Assembly: GCA_041480065.1 (NCBI GenBank)
Contig: JBGOZF010000018.1
Coordinates: forward strand, 1-64,000
DNA length: 64,000 bases
Source of the DNA: Fen-999 sp041480065
GTDB taxonomy: Bacteria; Pseudomonadota; Gammaproteobacteria; Burkholderiales; Rhodocyclaceae
Direction of reading: 5' to 3'
Shown here: piece after piece, positions 43,756 through 51,780 of the stretch
Layout of the letters: each line of letters starts with the position of its first letter
How positions within the stretch are numbered: the first letter of the stretch is position 1
Notes under the pieces: model-generated
What the model was told of the DNA's origin: nothing
Seen by the model: only the letters and a program-made list of their open reading frames with translations
Database searches by the model: none
Translations under genes and position numbers: made by a program

Positions 43756-43818
43756 CTTCGAGCGAAGCGAGCCGACTAGTCGCCTCCCCCGCGAGGGGGA
43801 GGTCGGGAGGGGGTGGGC
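43756..43818. repeat. dispersed intergenic repeat, copy B
   Basis: CTTCGAGCGAAGCGAGCC, then AGTCGCCTCC and the palindrome CCTCCCCC-GCGA-GGGGGAGG with G-rich tail recur from 33902-33960. The similarity may extend weakly further (GCGTTCTTCATCATCC after this copy against GCGTATTTCATGATGC after copy A). It lies between flgG and flgF. Confidence 0.75.
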
Positions 43819-43883
43819 GTTCTTGCCGGGGTTTGCGTTCTTCATCATCCGAGGGCTCAATATGAAAGATGGCGAACGTCGTC

Positions 43884-44636
43884 CTAGCGGGCGGAAATCA
43901 CCTGCGTGGCCGACTGGTCGTTCTGACTGGCCCGTTGCAGCATCTGCATCTGCATCTCGAACTGGCGCGAGAGGGAGATCATCGTGACCATCTGATCGAC
44001 CGGATTGACGTTGCTGCCCTCGAGATACCCAGCGGCGACTTGCGTGTGCTCATCCACCGGTGCCGGATCGCCGGTACTGGTTCGGAACAGACCGTCGCCG
44101 CCGCGAACGATGTCGGTATCGGGCGGATTCACCAGCTTGATGCGGCCGATCGAGTTCACCGTGTTCTGCGCGCCCGTTTCCGGAATCACCGACACCGTAC
44201 CGTCCTTGCCGACCGAAATCTTGACATCCGGCGGTATGGTGATCGGACCTCCATCGCCCTGCACCGGAATTCCCGTACGAGTTTGCAGAATACCGTTCTC
44301 GGACAGCTCCAGGCTGCCGTTGCGGGTGTAGGCCTCGCTGCCGTCGGGCATGGCAAGAGCGATCCAGCCCTGGCCCTCGACGGCGACGTCGAGCGGGCGG
44401 CCGGTGTATTGCATCGGGCCGGCCGTGAAATCGGTATGGGTGCTGGCATCGACCGTAAAGGCACGAGTCGGTAGTGCCGCCGGCGTGTTGTGCGATTCAA
44501 CCTGCACCGCCCGCAGTCGGTGCTCTTCGGCGCGGTAGCCGGTCGAACTGACGTTGGCCAGGTTGTGCGCCACGGCCGCCTGGCGGCCCAGCGTCTGGGC
44601 CGCCCCGGTCATTGCCGTGTAGATGAGCCTATCCAT
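43884..44636 (-). CDS. flgF: proximal rod protein
   Basis: The 250-aa protein has the N-terminal MDRLIYTAMTGAAQTLGRQA, then HNLANVSSTGYRAEEHRLR, and the central VEGQGWIALAMPDGSEAYTR. The C-terminus ends in SRQFEMQMQMLQRASQND. It stacks into the proximal rod between FlgC and FlgG. It is 13 bases after flgE. Confidence 0.95.
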   Translation of the reverse strand: MDRLIYTAMTGAAQTLGRQAAVAHNLANVSSTGYRAEEHRLRAVQVESHNTPAALPTRAFTVDASTHTDFTAGPMQYTGRPLDVAVEGQGWIALAMPDGSEAYTRNGSLELSENGILQTRTGIPVQGDGGPITIPPDVKISVGKDGTVSVIPETGAQNTVNSIGRIKLVNPPDTDIVRGGDGLFRTSTGDPAPVDEHTQVAAGYLEGSNVNPVDQMVTMISLSRQFEMQMQMLQRASQNDQSATQVISAR

Positions 44637-44649
44637 GGCGGTCTAGCGC

Positions 44650-45879
44650 TTAGCGAAGATTGACCAGGGTTTGCAGGATGCTGTCCTGGGTCTTGATGGT
44701 CTGGGCATTGGCCTGATAGACCCGCTGCTGGGTGATCATGTTCACCAACTCCGCGGTCAGGTCGACGTTGGAGTCTTCGAGCGCCGACGATTGCAGCGGC
44801 CCATACTGGCCGCTCGATCCAGGTGTGCCCGTCATCTCGGAGCCCGACACCGAAGTCGCGGCCCAGTTGTTATTGCCCAGCGGCTGTAGGCCCTGGGGAT
44901 TGCGGAAACTGGCGAGGATCACCTGGCCGAGGCTCCTGGAAACGCCGTTGGTGTAACTGCCAAGAATGACGCCATCGGGGCCGATATTGAACTTCGCCAG
45001 CTTGCCAGAGGTATAGCCATCCTGGCTCATGGAGTTCACGGTAAAGGTGGCGCCGAACTGCGTGGAGCCGGTCAGGTTGAGGGGGAACGTCAGCGGCGTC
45101 ACAGCGCCGGTAGTGACGGCGAAGGACGGGGCGGGGACAACGATGCCGCCAAGCGGCCCTGTCAGCACGCCGGAAGAGTTGAATGTCAGGGGTGAAGGCC
45201 CCACCGCCGCGCCACCGTCGAGGTTGGTATAGAGCTGCCAGGTATTGGCGGCGGTCTTGCGGAAGTACAGGGACATCACGTGGGAGTTGCCCAGGCTGTC
45301 GTACACCGTCACGGCGGTGGACTTGTTGTAGCTCGTGGCGTCAGTGATACTGAAGGCCGGCACCGGGACGGTCTCTCGTGAATCGAGGTTCACGCTGGCC
45401 TGCACCCCAGTGCCGCCACCGGCACCGGTTGCATTGGGCAATGCGTCTGAACTTGAGGTCGTGCTGAATAGTTGCAGCGGACCCAGAACACCGCTGACGT
45501 CATAGCCCGTCAGTTTCTGGCCGTTGGCGCTGACGATGTAGCCGTCCTTGTCGAGTTGGAACTGGCCATTGCGAGAATAGACGGTATCGCCGGCCGCGGT
45601 CTGCAAACGGTAGAAGCCGCCGCCGTTGATCGCTATATCCAGCGGATTGTTGGTCACCTCGACGTTGCCCTGAGTAAATTGCTGAGCGATGCCGGCCACT
45701 TTCGCGCCGAGTCCGACCGGTGCCGTGCCGGCGCCAGAAAGCGAAGCGGCATAGACGTCGGCAAACTCGGTGATCGCCGACTTGAAACCAACGGTGCCGG
45801 AGTTGGCGACGTTGTTGCCGATGGTGTCCAGCGCCTTCGACGAGGCGTTGAGACCGCTTAGACCTTGTTGGAAACTCAT
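44650..45879 (-). CDS. flgE: flagellar hook protein
   Basis: The 409-aa protein has MSFQQGLSGLNASSKALDTI, then GNNVANSGTVGFKSAITEFA, the NGGGFYRLQ motif, and C-terminal LVNMITQQRVYQANAQTIKT. It polymerises into the flexible hook whose length FliK sets. The variable middle (about 150-330) is serine/threonine-rich. It is 13 bases after flgD. Confidence 0.97.
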   Translation of the reverse strand: MSFQQGLSGLNASSKALDTIGNNVANSGTVGFKSAITEFADVYAASLSGAGTAPVGLGAKVAGIAQQFTQGNVEVTNNPLDIAINGGGFYRLQTAAGDTVYSRNGQFQLDKDGYIVSANGQKLTGYDVSGVLGPLQLFSTTSSSDALPNATGAGGGTGVQASVNLDSRETVPVPAFSITDATSYNKSTAVTVYDSLGNSHVMSLYFRKTAANTWQLYTNLDGGAAVGPSPLTFNSSGVLTGPLGGIVVPAPSFAVTTGAVTPLTFPLNLTGSTQFGATFTVNSMSQDGYTSGKLAKFNIGPDGVILGSYTNGVSRSLGQVILASFRNPQGLQPLGNNNWAATSVSGSEMTGTPGSSGQYGPLQSSALEDSNVDLTAELVNMITQQRVYQANAQTIKTQDSILQTLVNLR

Positions 45880-45892
45880 GTTGCCTCTCCTA

Positions 45893-46606
45893 TCAGAGAA
45901 TCTGTCTCACGTCGTCCATGGTGAATAGCCCCAGGGCGCCGACATCAAGCGTGAAGCCGCTGCCGCTGGTGACGACGCTCCGTACCGAACCGAGCGTCAG
46001 CGCCGTCGTGGTCACCTTGTCCGAACCGCGCGTGGCGGCGACCGAAATCGAGTAGCTGCCGTTCACCGCCTGTGCTCCGTCGTCGGTCTTGCCATCCCAG
46101 GCGAAGTCGTGGAGGCCCGAATCCAGGGCGCCCAGCGACAGCGTGCGCACCACCAGGCCATTGCTGTCCGTGATCGTCACCTTGACGGCATCGGCCGCGC
46201 CGGCCAGCTCGAACGCGCCGACCGCAGCGCTCGATGAGGTGCCGCTCGACGAGGTAGTGGTCGAAAGGGCGAGCGCACTGCCGGGGACCATCACCGCATG
46301 GCCGACCAGGCTCGCGGCCTGCGTCGTCTGGCTGTCCTGGCTGCCTTGGAGCAGCGTCTGCAAGGTGGCGTTGAGTTTCTCTATTCCGCTCACGGTGCTG
46401 ATCTGGGCCATCTGCGAGGTCATCTGGGCGTTGTCCATCGGATTCAGAGGATCCTGATTCTTCAGCTGCGTCGTCAGCAGCTTGAGAAAGCGGTCTTCGG
46501 TGCTGGAGATCGCGCTGGTCGTGGTTGTCTTGCGCGTGTTCACCGAGTCGAGTAGCGATTGATAGTAGCTGCTCGTACCGGTGTTTGTCACATTGCTAGT
46601 GGTCAT
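45893..46606 (-). CDS. flgD: hook-capping (hook assembly) protein
   Basis: The 237-aa protein has the conserved N-terminal FLKLLTTQLKNQDPLNPMDN, then AQMTSQMAQISTVSGIEKLN, and a C-terminal FlgD Ig-like part (VRTLSLGALDSGLHDFAWDG). It caps the growing hook and is later replaced by FlgK. Length is typical (about 230). Confidence 0.96.
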   Translation of the reverse strand: MTTSNVTNTGTSSYYQSLLDSVNTRKTTTTSAISSTEDRFLKLLTTQLKNQDPLNPMDNAQMTSQMAQISTVSGIEKLNATLQTLLQGSQDSQTTQAASLVGHAVMVPGSALALSTTTSSSGTSSSAAVGAFELAGAADAVKVTITDSNGLVVRTLSLGALDSGLHDFAWDGKTDDGAQAVNGSYSISVAATRGSDKVTTTALTLGSVRSVVTSGSGFTLDVGALGLFTMDDVRQIL

Positions 46607-46616
46607 GAGAGTTCCC

Positions 46617-47021
46617 TTACTGAGCGATTGCGAGCGTCTTGAGCAGCAGCGTCTTGGCCGCGCTCATGATTTCGGAGTTGGTCTGGTAGGCACGCGAGGC
46701 CGAGATCATGTTGACCATTTCCTCGACCACGTTGACGTTGGGCATCTCGACGTAGCCCTGCTCGTTGGCTGCGGGGCTCTTCGGGTCGTACAGCATGCGA
46801 CCGGGCGCAGCACTGTCCACCATCTGCGTGACGCGCACACCGAGTCCGCCGTTCGCCGTAACCGGGGTTGCCTGAAAGACGACCTGCTTGGCCTTGTAGG
46901 GCTTGCCGTCCGCGCCAACGATGCTGTCGGCGTTGGCCAGGTTGCTGGCGGTGGCGTTCAAGCGGGCGGATTGGGCTGTGAGGGCCGAGCCGGCGATCGT
47001 CATGACGTTGAACAAGCTCAT
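46617..47021 (-). CDS. flgC: proximal rod protein
   Basis: The 134-aa protein has FNVMTIAGSALTAQSARLNA, then TASNLANADSIVGADGKPYK, and C-terminal NVNVVEEMVNMISASRAYQT. It forms the proximal rod. It starts one base after the flgB stop. Confidence 0.97.
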   Translation of the reverse strand: MSLFNVMTIAGSALTAQSARLNATASNLANADSIVGADGKPYKAKQVVFQATPVTANGGLGVRVTQMVDSAAPGRMLYDPKSPAANEQGYVEMPNVNVVEEMVNMISASRAYQTNSEIMSAAKTLLLKTLAIAQ

Positions 47022-47022
47022 G

Positions 47023-47436
47023 TCATTGCCCTTGGATGGCCGTCTGCAATTGGGTAAATTGCTGACGGATGAAAGTTAGCGCGCTTTCTACCTGCACCGC
47101 ATTCTCGGCAAATGCGCTGCGCTCGATATCCATGTTCACCGTGTTCCCGTCCACCGCTGCCTGGAATTCGGTGCGATACATGATCCTGGCGCCGTAGGGA
47201 GCGTTGTCGCCGTTGCTGCCGGACAGGTGCCGCGGCGAAGTCTGGGTCAGGCTGACGTTGCCGCCGCCCTTGCCGGAAAGCGCGCCCGCAAGCGCCGACT
47301 TGAAGTCGATGTCGCGGGCCTTGTAGTAGGGCGTATCGGCGTTCGCGATATTCGAGGCCAGAAGCTCCTGCCGATAGGTCCGCAAATTCGCGGCCGTCCG
47401 CAAGGTTCCCATCTGTTGGTCGATCCGATCAAGCAT
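47023..47436 (-). CDS. flgB: proximal rod protein
   Basis: The 137-aa protein has LRTYRQELLASNIANADTPY, then YKARDIDFKSALAGAL, the FlgB N-terminal motif, and a C-terminal helix (ERSAFAENAVQVESALTFIR). It is the first gene of the minus-strand flgBCDEFGHIJ operon and is divergent from flgA, with a sigma-54 promoter 34 bases upstream. Confidence 0.97.
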   Translation of the reverse strand: MLDRIDQQMGTLRTAANLRTYRQELLASNIANADTPYYKARDIDFKSALAGALSGKGGGNVSLTQTSPRHLSGSNGDNAPYGARIMYRTEFQAAVDGNTVNMDIERSAFAENAVQVESALTFIRQQFTQLQTAIQGQ

Positions 47437-47469
47437 GGCAGGTCTCAGTGTGTTGTGCGCAGAGCGTTA

Positions 47470-47485
47470 TGCAGCAACCGTGCCA
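47470..47485 (-). promoter_or_regulatory. sigma-54 promoter of the flgB operon
   Basis: On the minus strand TGGCACG, GTTG and CTGCA keep GG-N10-GC; the -24 box is perfect and the -12 box has one change. It lies 34 bases before flgB. Confidence 0.92.
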
Positions 47486-47647
47486 TACACGGATCGGCTT
47501 GTCGCAACCGGTTCCCCGCTCAATCAGCAGGAGCTTTCCCTTGCTGTTCGACACTTTTGCCGGCAAGCCGAATCCGCTGCGGCAAATCTTGCCGTCATTG
47601 CGATGCAAACCCTTGCCTCGCCCCCAGCCGCGTGATTGAATCCCGCC

Positions 47648-48334
47648 ATGGGACGTTTTCACTTGCTAATTGGCTGCCTCGTAACGCTGTTAGCCAGCGC
47701 CGCAATCGCCGTTCAGGATCCCGGGCCGGTAAGGAAGGCCGTCGAGGATTACCTGCGTGTCCAGACCAACGGTCTGCCCGGTGAGGTGAGCTTCACGTTT
47801 CGCGGGCTTGATCCCGGCAATCAGCTGGCGCCATGCGGTGCATTCGACGTCAGCCTGGCCCCGGGCGCCCGGGCATGGGGACGAACCAATCTGACCGTGC
47901 GCTGCCTGGCTCAGGACGGCTGGAGCATCTTCGTTCCCGTCCATATCCACGTCCTTGCCGACTACGTCGTCACGGCCCACCCGCTGGTTCAAGGCCAGAC
48001 GATCGCCAACGCCGACCTCGCCCGCCGGCACGGCGACCTTTCCGATCTGCCGGCCGGAGTGATTACCGACGAACACCAGGCTGTCGGACGAACCATGAGC
48101 ATTTCCATCGCCGCCGGTCACCCCTTGCGCGCGGACATGATTCGGCTGCCCATCGTCGTCCAGCAGAATCAGACCGTCAAAGTCGTGTCCCGCGGCCCCG
48201 GTTTCCAGGTCAGCAACGAAGGCAAGGCGCTGAACCAGGGAACCGATGGGCAAGTCATACAAGTACGCCTCGCCAGCGGCCAGGTCGTGAGTGGCATTGC
48301 CCGTGCCGGCGGCATTGTCGAGGTAGGATTCTGA
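47648..48334 (+). CDS. flgA: flagellar P-ring assembly chaperone
   Basis: The 228-aa protein starts at ATG (a TTG four codons earlier is possible). It has a signal peptide (MGRFHLLIGCLVTLLASAAI) and a SAF/FlgA C-terminal domain (GQTIANADLARRHGDLSDLP, then NQTVKVVSRGPGFQVSNEGK, and IVEVGF). It assists FlgI ring formation in the periplasm. It is divergent from flgB; the 211-base gap contains the flgB promoter, but I see no convincing one for flgA. Confidence 0.93.
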   Translation: MGRFHLLIGCLVTLLASAAIAVQDPGPVRKAVEDYLRVQTNGLPGEVSFTFRGLDPGNQLAPCGAFDVSLAPGARAWGRTNLTVRCLAQDGWSIFVPVHIHVLADYVVTAHPLVQGQTIANADLARRHGDLSDLPAGVITDEHQAVGRTMSISIAAGHPLRADMIRLPIVVQQNQTVKVVSRGPGFQVSNEGKALNQGTDGQVIQVRLASGQVVSGIARAGGIVEVGF

Positions 48335-48362
48335 CGTATAATCAGCGCATTAAAAGCGCAGC

Positions 48363-48389
48363 TCAAGTTTCCCCACCCTCTGCCGTTAC
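48363..48389 (+). promoter_or_regulatory. sigma-28 promoter of flgM
   Basis: TCAAGTTT (48363-48370, 7 of 8) is followed after 11 bases by GCCGTTAC (48382-48389, 6 of 8). It lies 36 bases before flgM. With FliA-driven flgM the anti-sigma factor is part of its own feedback loop. Confidence 0.85.
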
Positions 48390-48425
48390 AAAGACCAGAC
48401 ACCCCGATATGGGAAAGGAAGCATC

Positions 48426-48719
48426 GTGAAGATCACTAACGGCGTTACTGCGGTCGGCACCGGCACGGACAGCGGCCGAACGAAGTCAGCCACCCAAACA
48501 TCCCGCACGCCTGCGCCGCAGGCAAGCGATCAAGTCGAACTGTCCTCTCTGGCTGCGCGCCTGCAGGAAGCCAGCGCGGCGACGGCCGAGCCGATCGACA
48601 CCGCGCGCATTGCCGAAATCAAGCAGGCGATCACGGACGGCCGGTTCCAGGTCAACCCCGAGCGTATCGCCGACGGTCTGCTGGAAAGCGCGCGTCAGTT
48701 GCTGGCCAACCGTCGCTGA
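48426..48719 (+). CDS. flgM: anti-sigma-28 factor
   Basis: The 97-aa protein starts at GTG after AAGGAAG. The C-terminal half is the FlgM helix region (ARIAEIKQAITDGRFQVNPE, then RIADGLLESARQLL); DQVELSSLAARLQEA is the other conserved part. It binds FliA until it is exported through the finished hook. The N-terminal ~35 residues are flexible, as expected for export. Confidence 0.95.
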   Translation: MKITNGVTAVGTGTDSGRTKSATQTSRTPAPQASDQVELSSLAARLQEASAATAEPIDTARIAEIKQAITDGRFQVNPERIADGLLESARQLLANRR

Positions 48720-48734
48720 GATGGTGTTCCCGCC

Positions 48735-49214
48735 GTGCCCGCTGCGCCGGAACTGGTAACCGTTGCTGGCCTCCTGGATCGCGAATTCAGGGCACTCCAG
48801 TCTTTTGTGGCACTGCTGCGCCGCGAACAAACGCTACTGGAGCAAGGCAGTACCGAATCGTTGGCCGCACTGGCGGAAGAGAAGCTTCAGGCGGCGACCG
48901 AACTGGCTGATTTCTCCGCCTCGCGAGACAGCAAGCTGATTCATTCCGGCCTCCGGCCGGGTCGTGCCGGCATGGAAGCGTGGGCGGCCACTACCGCCGG
49001 TGCCGGCTACCGGGAGCAATGGCGCCATCTGCTTGAACTCACCGCCGAAGCCCGCGCCCTGAACGAAACCAACGGCAAGCTGATCGCCATTCGTCTTCAG
49101 AACAACCAGCAAGCGCTGAGCATCCTGATGGCTGCTGCGGACCAGGCCGTCACCTACGGCCCCGACGGCCAGCAGCAAACCGGCGGCGGTGGCCGCTCTC
49201 TCGGCAGCGCCTGA
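48735..49214 (+). CDS. flgN: flagellar chaperone for FlgK/FlgL
   Basis: The 159-aa protein starts at GTG. It is a long helical hairpin typical of FlgN (EFRALQSFVALLRREQTLLE, and the C-terminal NGKLIAIRLQNNQQALSILM). It escorts the junction proteins FlgK and FlgL to the gate. It lies 15 bases after flgM. The final glycine/glutamine-rich tail is disordered. Confidence 0.88.
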   Translation: MPAAPELVTVAGLLDREFRALQSFVALLRREQTLLEQGSTESLAALAEEKLQAATELADFSASRDSKLIHSGLRPGRAGMEAWAATTAGAGYREQWRHLLELTAEARALNETNGKLIAIRLQNNQQALSILMAAADQAVTYGPDGQQQTGGGGRSLGSA

Positions 49215-49234
49215 GCCAAGCCCGCTCCGCCGTT

Positions 49235-50053
49235 CTACGTTACGGCCGGAACCCGAGCAGCCGCCAGCGCCTCGATATTCGCGATGGCCTGCTCGGGCTT
49301 GACCTCGAAGACCTTCACCGCACTCGGAAACCGTTGCCCGATGATCCGGTATGCCTCGGGATAGCCGTACGCATTGAAGTAGCCATCCGGTCCGCAGATG
49401 CCCAGCGTCTTCGCTTCAGCCAGCGACAGGTGCTCATCGGTGAGCCCGCCGTTGGCATGCAAGTGAAAATGCAACCGGATGCCCTGCGTCACCAGTTCTT
49501 CCATGAACGCAAGCCAGTCGTCCAGGGTCTCCCCAGACCAGACCTTGGCGTGGCCGATGTCGAAACAGAAATGAATTCGCGAAAGGCCACGATCCAGAAT
49601 GCCATCGAAGAGTTCGCGATAGAAACCAAGCGGATGATAGACATTCTCCAGATGCAGGCGATAGTCGTGCTTTGCGCACAACACCTCTGCCCGTTCCAGA
49701 TTGTCCAGCAGCAGCGCCATCAGAGGGGCTTGTTTGCTCACGCGCTGCGTCAGCGGCAGGTTCGCCGCGTGCAGCACCGAATAGGCGCTCCCGAAAGCCC
49801 GGGCCTGAAGGATGTGTGCGTCCAGCAGATCGACGCTGCGATGCAAATTGAAGGCATGACACCGCTCATGGTTGGTATGCGCGCTCACCGGCACGAGCCC
49901 GGAAGCGAGCCGCTGTTGCAGAAGATGTCGCGCCGAGGGATCGTCGTAATACAACCCGACTTCCACCGGCCGCTGATGGGCAATCGCGTAGTCCAGTAAG
50001 GGACCAAGCACGGATGGCGACCTGTCGACGACCTTGAATCCGAAGTTGTGCAC
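49235..50053 (-). CDS. xylose-isomerase-like TIM-barrel protein
   Basis: The protein has 272 aa with the strand motifs of the xylose-isomerase-like TIM barrel superfamily: VSAHTNHERC, VLHAANLPL, HLENVYHP, CFDIGHAKVWSG (D-x-GH metal ligands) and HFHLHANGG. These supply likely divalent metal ligands, so it is probably a sugar-phosphate isomerase/epimerase-like or phosphoesterase enzyme. Substrate is unknown. It is the only non-flagellar gene between flgN and motD and converges on flgN with a 20-base gap. It might modify flagellar glycans or be a metabolic passenger; both are guesses. Confidence 0.78.
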   Translation of the reverse strand: MHNFGFKVVDRSPSVLGPLLDYAIAHQRPVEVGLYYDDPSARHLLQQRLASGLVPVSAHTNHERCHAFNLHRSVDLLDAHILQARAFGSAYSVLHAANLPLTQRVSKQAPLMALLLDNLERAEVLCAKHDYRLHLENVYHPLGFYRELFDGILDRGLSRIHFCFDIGHAKVWSGETLDDWLAFMEELVTQGIRLHFHLHANGGLTDEHLSLAEAKTLGICGPDGYFNAYGYPEAYRIIGQRFPSAVKVFEVKPEQAIANIEALAAARVPAVT

Positions 50054-50100
50054 CGACTGTTTCCTTCAACCTCAGTTCATCTTCCGCAAAGGAGGCGATC

Positions 50101-50883
50101 TCAGGGCAGTTTCACTTCGACGCCGACATCCGGCGTCCGCGACTCGATGGTGATTGCCACCCGGCGGTTGCGGCCACGTCCCTCGGGCGTGGCGTTGTCG
50201 GCCACCGGCCTCTGGTCGGCGTAGCCGGTCGCCGTCATCCGGCGCGGATCGACGCCATTGTCGATGAACAGGCGAACGACGCTGGAAGCTCGCGTGCCCG
50301 AGAGTTCCCAGTTCGACGGGAAGCGCGGCGTATTGATCGGCGTATTGTCGGTGTGGCCTTCGACGGTGATCGGAAAATCCGTCGGCGCCAGGATGCGCGC
50401 CATCGCGATGAGCGCCGAGACGGCACCGACGTCGAGCGTGGCATCGCCCGGCGCAAACAGCACGCTGGCGTTGATGTCCACCGTGATGCCGAGGGCGCCT
50501 TCCGTGACGCGCACCTGGCCCTCCTTGACCAGGGGCGCCAGGGCCTCGTTGATGTCCTTGGCCATGTTGCGCAACTTCTCTTTCTTGACCCGCTGGGTCT
50601 CGTCGGTCTTGATGCCGACGTTCGGCTTGCGGAACGGAATTGCGATCGGCATCGGCGCATCCGGATTGACGGCGACCATGGCACCCGAAGTCGATCCGGG
50701 CACAGTGCGGAATGCCGAGGAAAGCGTGTCGGACAGCACGCGGTACTTGCCCTCGTTTACCTGTGAAATCGCGTACATGACGACGAAGAAGGCGAACAGG
50801 AGCGTGATGAAGTCGGCATAGGAAACCAGCCAGCGCTCATGGTTGTCGCGGTCTTCCTCGCTGCCGCGGCGTCGCCGTCCCAT
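50101..50883 (-). CDS. motD: flagellar stator protein of the MotB family (MotD)
   Basis: The protein has 260 aa from ATG 50883. One membrane segment (about 20-40, VSYADFITLLFAFFVVMYAI) carries the proton-binding Asp of the MotB family. The C-terminal OmpA-like domain has VEGHTDNTPI and LSGTRASSVVRLFIDNGVD for peptidoglycan binding. With MotC it forms a second or alternative stator set of the MotCD type. It lies in the flhB-fliA operon. Confidence 0.92.
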   Translation of the reverse strand: MGRRRRGSEEDRDNHERWLVSYADFITLLFAFFVVMYAISQVNEGKYRVLSDTLSSAFRTVPGSTSGAMVAVNPDAPMPIAIPFRKPNVGIKTDETQRVKKEKLRNMAKDINEALAPLVKEGQVRVTEGALGITVDINASVLFAPGDATLDVGAVSALIAMARILAPTDFPITVEGHTDNTPINTPRFPSNWELSGTRASSVVRLFIDNGVDPRRMTATGYADQRPVADNATPEGRGRNRRVAITIESRTPDVGVEVKLP

Positions 50884-50896
50884 CGGTCTCAATCCG

Positions 50897-50943
50897 TCAC
50901 AGGAAGTAGCCCTGGAGACGACTCTCGATGATCCGCGGGTTGT
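50897..50943 (-). repeat. duplicate of the motC 3' end between motC and motD
   Basis: These 47 bases match 51034-51080 at 43 positions, including the stop codon. Both copies read NPRIIESRLQGYFL followed by stop on the minus strand. The four differences are at third codon positions and silent (AGT/AGC, CGT/CGA, CTC/CTT, CAG/CAA). The preceding 90 bases are not similar to motC and contain a TAACTTG/CAAGTTA hairpin. Confidence 0.9.
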
Positions 50944-51033
50944 GGTTACGGCCGCGCTGCGCGCTTAACTTGCTGCGCAAGTTAGCCTTCACCGCAACCC
51001 TTTGCCCTTCGGCGCACAAGAACATGTCGTCAC

Positions 51034-51774
51034 TCACAGGAAGTAGCCTTGAAGTCGGCTCTCGATGATCCGCGGGTTGTCCCCATTGGCGATGCCGACC
51101 AGGCCGTCGACGTACATCTCGCGCATCGCGACCAGGCGGTGGATGGTGGCCATCAGCTTCTTGGCGATCGGTAGGAACATGAGGTTGGCGGCACCGACAC
51201 CGTAGATGGTGGCGACGAAGGCGACCGCAATGCCGGCGCCCAGCTTGGCCGGATCGGAGAGGTTCTCCATGACGTGGATCAGCCCCATCACGGCGCCGAG
51301 AATACCGATCGTCGGCGAGTAGCCGCCGGCGGATTCCCACACCCGCGCTGCCTGTCGCATCTGGTCCTCGTAGGCGTTGATCTCGACTTCCAGCACCTCG
51401 CGCAGCCGTTCCGGCTCGGCGCCGTCGACCAGCAACTGCAGGCCGCGCCGGGCGAAAGGATCATTGAGCGTGGCGATCTGCGCCTCGAGGGCCAGCAAGC
51501 CTTCCTTGCGGGCAAGCTGGCTCCAGCGGACGATCTGTTCGATCATCCGCCTGGGCACCACCGGCGGCGGATAGACAACCCAACGGCCCATGCGCATGCC
51601 GAGCAGGAAGGTCGGCCAGGGACTTTGCAGCATGACCGCGCCCAGGGTGCCGCCGATGACGATGAAGAACGCGGTCGGTTGCACCAGCGAGCCGACATGA
51701 CCTCCTTCGAGCACCTGGCCGAGAACTATGGCCATGATGCCCATGACAAGGCCGGCCAGGCTGATCTTGTCCAT
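51034..51774 (-). CDS. motC: flagellar stator protein of the MotA family (MotC)
   Basis: The 246-aa protein has four membrane segments, an N-terminal MDKISLAGLVMGIMAIVLGQ helix and the family motif (GGYSPTIGILGAVMGLIHVM) with the loop and FVATIYGVGAANLMFLPIAK. It forms the ion channel with MotD and contacts FliG. It starts 6 bases after fliA. Its 3' end recurs 91 bases downstream. Confidence 0.95.
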   Translation of the reverse strand: MDKISLAGLVMGIMAIVLGQVLEGGHVGSLVQPTAFFIVIGGTLGAVMLQSPWPTFLLGMRMGRWVVYPPPVVPRRMIEQIVRWSQLARKEGLLALEAQIATLNDPFARRGLQLLVDGAEPERLREVLEVEINAYEDQMRQAARVWESAGGYSPTIGILGAVMGLIHVMENLSDPAKLGAGIAVAFVATIYGVGAANLMFLPIAKKLMATIHRLVAMREMYVDGLVGIANGDNPRIIESRLQGYFL

Positions 51775-51780
51775 GCCCTG

